A stretch of 64,000 nt of DNA from Dietzia aurantiaca (GTDB lineage Bacteria > Actinomycetota > Actinomycetes > Mycobacteriales > Mycobacteriaceae), in assembly GCF_021033825.1 (NCBI RefSeq), contig NZ_JAIFXZ010000012.1:1-64000 (forward strand), in the 5' to 3' direction. This document shows positions 60,541 through 64,000 of the stretch, in pieces. The notes below the pieces were generated by a model, which saw only the letters and a list, made by a program, of their open reading frames with translations, was not told the DNA's origin and did no database searches. Numbering within the stretch: the stretch's first letter is position 1; each line of letters opens with the position of its first letter. The position numbers and the translations under genes are program-made.

Positions 60541-62099
60541 GCCCCCTTACGTGCGCCGGTCGTGACCACGTCGGCCTGCTCGACCACGGAATCCGGGATC
60601 GACATCGACGGGTCGACCGAGATGGTCTTGGGGATCAGGTAGCCCTCGAGGCCGGCCACCCCGTGCTCACGGCCGATCCCCGATTCCTTGAACCCACCGA
60701 ACGGCGAGTTGAAATCCGCCGAGAACGAGTTGACCGAGAACGTGCCGGTCCGCACCCGACGAGCGAGCCGGAAACCGCGCTCTACATCCGTGGTGTAGAC
60801 CGAGCCGGCGAGACCGTATCGACTGTCGTTGGCGATCCGGACCGCGTCGTCCTCATCGGTGTACCTGAGCACCGCGACAACCGGGCCGAAGACCTCCTCC
60901 CGGGCGATCTCCATGTCGGGGGTGACGTCGACCAGGAGGGTGGGCTCCACGTACCACCCCTTGTCCAACCCCTCCGGGATGCGGCCGCCGAACGCCACCG
61001 TCGCGCCCTGCTCAACGGCCCGGTGGATCATCCCCAGTACGTGCTCACGATGGGCTTCGGTGATCAGCGGTCCCATGTCGGTGCCCTCGGCGTGCGGGTC
61101 ACCTACCTTGATGTCCGCCATAGCGGTCACCAGCCGCTCCACCAGCTCGTCGTGACGTGACTCCGAGACGAGGAAACGGCTCTGGCACACGCAGCTCTGG
61201 CCGCTGCTCGGGATCACGCTGACACCCAGGAGCGTCGGGACGGTGGTCTCGAGGTCGGCGTCGTCGAGGACGATCGCGGCGGACTTACCTCCCAGCTCGA
61301 GGACCACCGGTCGGATGAGCGATCCGCACTCGCGACCGATGTGGGAGCCGACGGTGGTGGAACCGGTGAAGCTCACCATGTCCACGTCCGGATGCGAGAC
61401 CAGATAGGCGGACTCCTCGGGACCCGCGGCGACGATGTTGATGACGCCGGGCGGGAAGCCGACATCGTCGATCAACTGCGCCAACGCGAAGACCGCGAGC
61501 GGATCCGGCTCGGGCACCTTGACCACCACGGTGCAGCCGGCGACGATCGCCGGCGCCACCTTCTGCGAGGTCCCGGGCATGGTGAAGTTGTAGGCGACCA
61601 TGGTCGCCACCACCCCGACGGGCTCCTTGACCACGAGGGCCTGGGTCTCGTACGGCATGATCATGCCGCCGGCCGAACCCCCGGCCAGAGGACCGAGGTC
61701 GGCCTTGCGGACCTCCTCGAAGGGATAGTGCCGACCGACTTCGGCGTTGTAGTTCCAATGCAGAGTCGGCGCGACGGCCTGGTACACGTCGGCGAGCATC
61801 CGGGTACAACCCAGCTCGTCGACGAGCAGCTCCGCCATCTCGTCCTTGACCTCGTAGAGGCGCGTCGCCAGTGCCTCGCACAGAGCCGCCCGCTCCGCCA
61901 CCGGCCGGGTAGCCCAGTCGGTCTCGTAGAACGCGCGCCGGGCCGCCTCCACCGCGGCATCGATGTCCGCTCGGGTCGCACGTGGCACCTCGCCGATCGA
62001 TTCACCCGTAGACGGGGAGACGACGGTGAACTTCTTGGTCGACTCCGTCGGCCGCCACGCCCCGTCGATGTAGAACTCGCTGTAGCTCCTGGGGAGCAT
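60537..62099 (-). CDS. NAD(P)-dependent aldehyde dehydrogenase
   Basis: A 520-residue ALDH oxidising an aldehyde to the acid. The catalytic Glu is in LELGGKSAAIVL and the catalytic Cys in SSGQSCVCQSR. FTGSTTVGSHIG binds the cofactor, and FGGFKESGIGREHG is near the C-terminus. In a P450 cassette it probably oxidises the aldehyde formed from a P450-made alcohol. It follows the reductase gene after 58 bases. Confidence 0.92.
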   Translation of the reverse strand: MLPRSYSEFYIDGAWRPTESTKKFTVVSPSTGESIGEVPRATRADIDAAVEAARRAFYETDWATRPVAERAALCEALATRLYEVKDEMAELLVDELGCTRMLADVYQAVAPTLHWNYNAEVGRHYPFEEVRKADLGPLAGGSAGGMIMPYETQALVVKEPVGVVATMVAYNFTMPGTSQKVAPAIVAGCTVVVKVPEPDPLAVFALAQLIDDVGFPPGVINIVAAGPEESAYLVSHPDVDMVSFTGSTTVGSHIGRECGSLIRPVVLELGGKSAAIVLDDADLETTVPTLLGVSVIPSSGQSCVCQSRFLVSESRHDELVERLVTAMADIKVGDPHAEGTDMGPLITEAHREHVLGMIHRAVEQGATVAFGGRIPEGLDKGWYVEPTLLVDVTPDMEIAREEVFGPVVAVLRYTDEDDAVRIANDSRYGLAGSVYTTDVERGFRLARRVRTGTFSVNSFSADFNSPFGGFKESGIGREHGVAGLEGYLIPKTISVDPSMSIPDSVVEQADVVTTGARKGA

Positions 62100-62157
62100 C
62101 GATCCTCCTGAATACGTGTGTTATTGGGTGAAGTCGAGGCGATGACCGCCCACGCCT

Positions 62158-63159
62158 CTACAGATCCAGCACCAGTCGGGGGCAGGTGGCGCGGGAGACG
62201 CAGATCATCATGGTTTCCTGCGACTCCTGCTCCTCGGGGGACAGCACGACATCGCGGTGCTCAGCGGTGCCCTCGAGGATCGGAGTCTCACATGAGCCGC
62301 ACGTTCCCTCGGTGCATGAGGTCGGCACGTAGACGCCGGCCTCGGTGACCACCTCGAGGATCGTCTGGTCCTTCGAGACCTGGACCGTGACCCCGGTCTG
62401 GGCGAGCTCCACCTCGAACCCGGTGTCCTCGGACGTGTCGACCTCGATCGCGGTGAACCGCTCGATGTTCAGTGCGCCGGCCGGCCAGGACTCACAGTGC
62501 GCCTCGACCGCGGCCAGGAGCGGCTCGGGGCCACAGCTGTAGACCAGCGTTCCCTCCTCGGCGGTACCGAGGAGTCCGTCGAGGTCGATCAACCCGTTGG
62601 CTTCCTGCGGCCAGATCGTGACCCGGTCCCCCAGGTCACGCAGCTCGTCGACGTAGCCCATGGTCGACTCGCTCCGGCCACCGTAGATGAAACGCCATTC
62701 GGCACCGGCAGCCTCCACCGCGCGCATCATGGGGATCAGCGGGGTGACGCCGATCCCGCCCGCGATGAACAGGTAACGCGGCGACTCGTGCAGCGGGAAG
62801 TGGTTGCGCGGCCCCTTCAACTCGACCGCGGAACCGGCCCGGAGCTCGGAGTGGATGCGGCGTGACCCTCCCCTGCCCTCCTGCTCGAGGAGCACCGCGA
62901 CCCGGAGCGTCTTCCGGTCGGACGGGTCTCCGCACAGTGAGTACTGCCGTATCGCGCCGTCGTCGAGGACGATGTCCACGTGGGCGCCCGGCTCCCACCG
63001 GGGCAGGTCGCCGCCGTCGGCCGCGCGGAAGACCAGCTCGATGACGCCGTCCGCGATCTCGCGCCGGCTGTCGACGATCGCGTTGATCGTCTCGTCACCG
63101 GCCGCGTTCTCGCCCAGGTCGACGATCTCTGTACGGAGGGGATCGGAAACCATGGTCAT
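62158..63159 (-). CDS. Phthalate-dioxygenase-reductase-type FMN/2Fe-2S reductase
   Basis: A 333-residue reductase. An N-terminal flavin domain has IRQYSLCGDP and the NAD domain has FIAGGIGVTPLIPM and YSCGPEPLLAAVE. A C-terminal plant-type 2Fe-2S domain contains TSCTEGTCGSC plus a later MMICVSRA. So it carries electrons from NAD(P)H through flavin to its own iron-sulfur centre. The ATG at 63159 is 7 bases after the ferredoxin gene. Confidence 0.9.
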   Translation of the reverse strand: MTMVSDPLRTEIVDLGENAAGDETINAIVDSRREIADGVIELVFRAADGGDLPRWEPGAHVDIVLDDGAIRQYSLCGDPSDRKTLRVAVLLEQEGRGGSRRIHSELRAGSAVELKGPRNHFPLHESPRYLFIAGGIGVTPLIPMMRAVEAAGAEWRFIYGGRSESTMGYVDELRDLGDRVTIWPQEANGLIDLDGLLGTAEEGTLVYSCGPEPLLAAVEAHCESWPAGALNIERFTAIEVDTSEDTGFEVELAQTGVTVQVSKDQTILEVVTEAGVYVPTSCTEGTCGSCETPILEGTAEHRDVVLSPEEQESQETMMICVSRATCPRLVLDL

Positions 63160-63166
63160 TGCTACC

Positions 63167-63361
63167 TCAGGATTCCCGCACGATCGAGATGGCGGATTCC
63201 GGGCACGCCCGGACCAGCCGACGTGCGGTTTCAGGGGACATCTCCGGAGCGTCCTCGCGGACCACGCCGCGTCCCCGGTCGTCCTCGGCGATGTACTCGG
63301 GTTCCAGCGTGTAACAACGCGCATGGCCCACACAGAATTCGTGATCGATCTTGACCTTCAT
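63167..63361 (-). CDS. P450-type ferredoxin with a CxxHxxC motif
   Basis: A 64-residue ferredoxin. The cluster motif is CVGHARC followed by the late Cys in ACPES; the central position is His rather than Cys, as in ferredoxins partnering mycobacterial P450s that hold 3Fe-4S or 4Fe-4S clusters. The direct neighbour is the P450 gene (33 bases upstream). The redox partner role is well supported; cluster type is not visible from sequence. Confidence 0.9.
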   Translation of the reverse strand: MKVKIDHEFCVGHARCYTLEPEYIAEDDRGRGVVREDAPEMSPETARRLVRACPESAISIVRES

Positions 63362-63394
63362 GGTGTGTCCTTTCTGAGGATGCGTCGTCCGGCC

Positions 63395-64000
63395 TCAGCG
63401 GGCAGCCGCGGCAGGGGTGATCTCGTCGACGGTGACCACGAACTCGGTGAGGCCGCGGGTCGGCATCGAGTGGGTCTCGATCGTCTGATCCGGCGCGAGG
63501 GCGATGCCCGGCATCCGGGTCAGCACCGAGGTGAACGCCACCCGGAGGAAGATCCGGGCGAGGTTGGACCCGAGGCAACGGTGAATTCCTGCACCGAAGG
63601 AGACGTGACGCTTGTTCTCCCGGTGCACGTCCCAGGAATCGGCGTTGGGGAATACCGTCTCGTCACGGTTGGCCGAGCCCGGGAGGTTCCAGATCTTGTC
63701 GCCGGGCTCGAGGTCGTAGCCGTTGAGGGTCGTCTCCTTGGTGACGGTCCGCTGCATGAGCGTCACGTTGACGAACAAGCGCAGCGCCTCCTCGATGGCC
63801 TCGTCGAGCAGGGACATGTCGTCCTGCAGCTCCTTGAGGTCATCCGGATGGGTGGCCATGTGGTGGATCGTCCCGCTCAACACCGTGCCGGTGGACTCGA
63901 GGCCACCCAGCGTCAGGGCGATCATGATCTTGATGAGATCCGCATCCTCGGGAACCTCGCCTCCGGGCCGGCAATTGGCCAACACCGTGACGATGTCGTC
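63395..64000 (-). CDS. Cytochrome P450 (C-terminal part, cut by window end)
   Basis: The last 201 residues of a P450; the N-terminal half lies past the window. The heme loop FGAGIHRCLGSNLAR carries the Cys ligand, EEALRL gives the ExxR pair, and the I-helix reads GGLESTG, where the usual A-G-x-D-T has Glu and Ser for the acid/alcohol pair. It heads a five-gene cassette with ferredoxin, reductase, aldehyde dehydrogenase and an NTF2-fold protein. The substrate is unknown. Confidence 0.92.
   Translation of the reverse strand, partial: DDIVTVLANCRPGGEVPEDADLIKIMIALTLGGLESTGTVLSGTIHHMATHPDDLKELQDDMSLLDEAIEEALRLFVNVTLMQRTVTKETTLNGYDLEPGDKIWNLPGSANRDETVFPNADSWDVHRENKRHVSFGAGIHRCLGSNLARIFLRVAFTSVLTRMPGIALAPDQTIETHSMPTRGLTEFVVTVDEITPAAAAR

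Noticed and set aside
1-64000. CRISPR array, tRNA, rRNA, prophage or insertion sequence
   Set aside because: No regularly spaced repeats, no cloverleaf or ribosomal RNA segments, and no transposase, integrase or phage structural gene could be seen.

Overview
The window is high-GC actinobacterial DNA, with almost every reading frame rich in G/C at the third codon position. Gene order points to the Mycobacteriales (Corynebacteriales). The run ychF, ispH, a lipid-droplet-type small protein, xseA, xseB, a DUF4245 protein, glpX, fum, phoH2 and then glyA, coaA matches the order I know from Mycobacterium (Rv1112 down to Rv1092c region). I cannot fix the genus. A Dietzia, Gordonia or Williamsia type organism is my guess, not a result.

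Layout. (1) 0.4-1.95 kb: a small accessory patch with a VOC-fold protein and a higB-higA-P-loop kinase operon. (2) 1.98-12.8 kb: conserved core genes for a ribosome-associated ATPase (ychF), isoprenoid synthesis (ispH), exonuclease VII (xseAB), gluconeogenesis (glpX), the TCA cycle (fumC) and a PIN-PhoH protein. (3) 13.05-54.8 kb: about 42 kb of catabolic genes lying exactly between phoH2 and glyA, flanked on each side by a stem-loop. (4) 54.9-57.3 kb: the core resumes with glyA and coaA. (5) 57.6-59.7 kb: a GntR-regulated ABC exporter. (6) 60.0-64.0 kb: a cytochrome P450 cassette (P450, ferredoxin, reductase, aldehyde dehydrogenase, NTF2-fold protein), with the P450 cut by the window end.

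The island holds five acyl-CoA dehydrogenases, two acyl-CoA synthetase-type enzymes, two thiolase-fold enzymes (one paired with a DUF35 protein), two MaoC hydratases, one crotonase, six SDRs, three MDR alcohol dehydrogenases, two aminoglycoside-phosphotransferase-fold kinases next to ACAD10/11-like dehydrogenases, a flavin ene-reductase, a KstD-like flavoprotein, a nitroreductase, two MFS transporters and an ABC importer with two binding proteins. It reads as uptake, CoA activation and beta-oxidation of one or more unusual carboxylic acids, probably bearing 4-hydroxy or 4-oxo groups or alicyclic rings. The substrate cannot be named from sequence.

The island falls into two regulatory modules. 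Module A (13.05-25.5 kb) has a TetR gene divergent from fadD, with a 25-bp inverted repeat between them. Module B (26.3-54.8 kb) carries at least eleven copies of an 18-bp element, roughly TGAACYnnnTTCAGTTYA (core TGAA-N5-TTCA). They lie upstream of nearly every transcription unit, including a second TetR gene that is the likely regulator. This previously unlabelled regulon, with its ten-gene operon and phosphotransferase/ACAD pairs, is the main point of interest.
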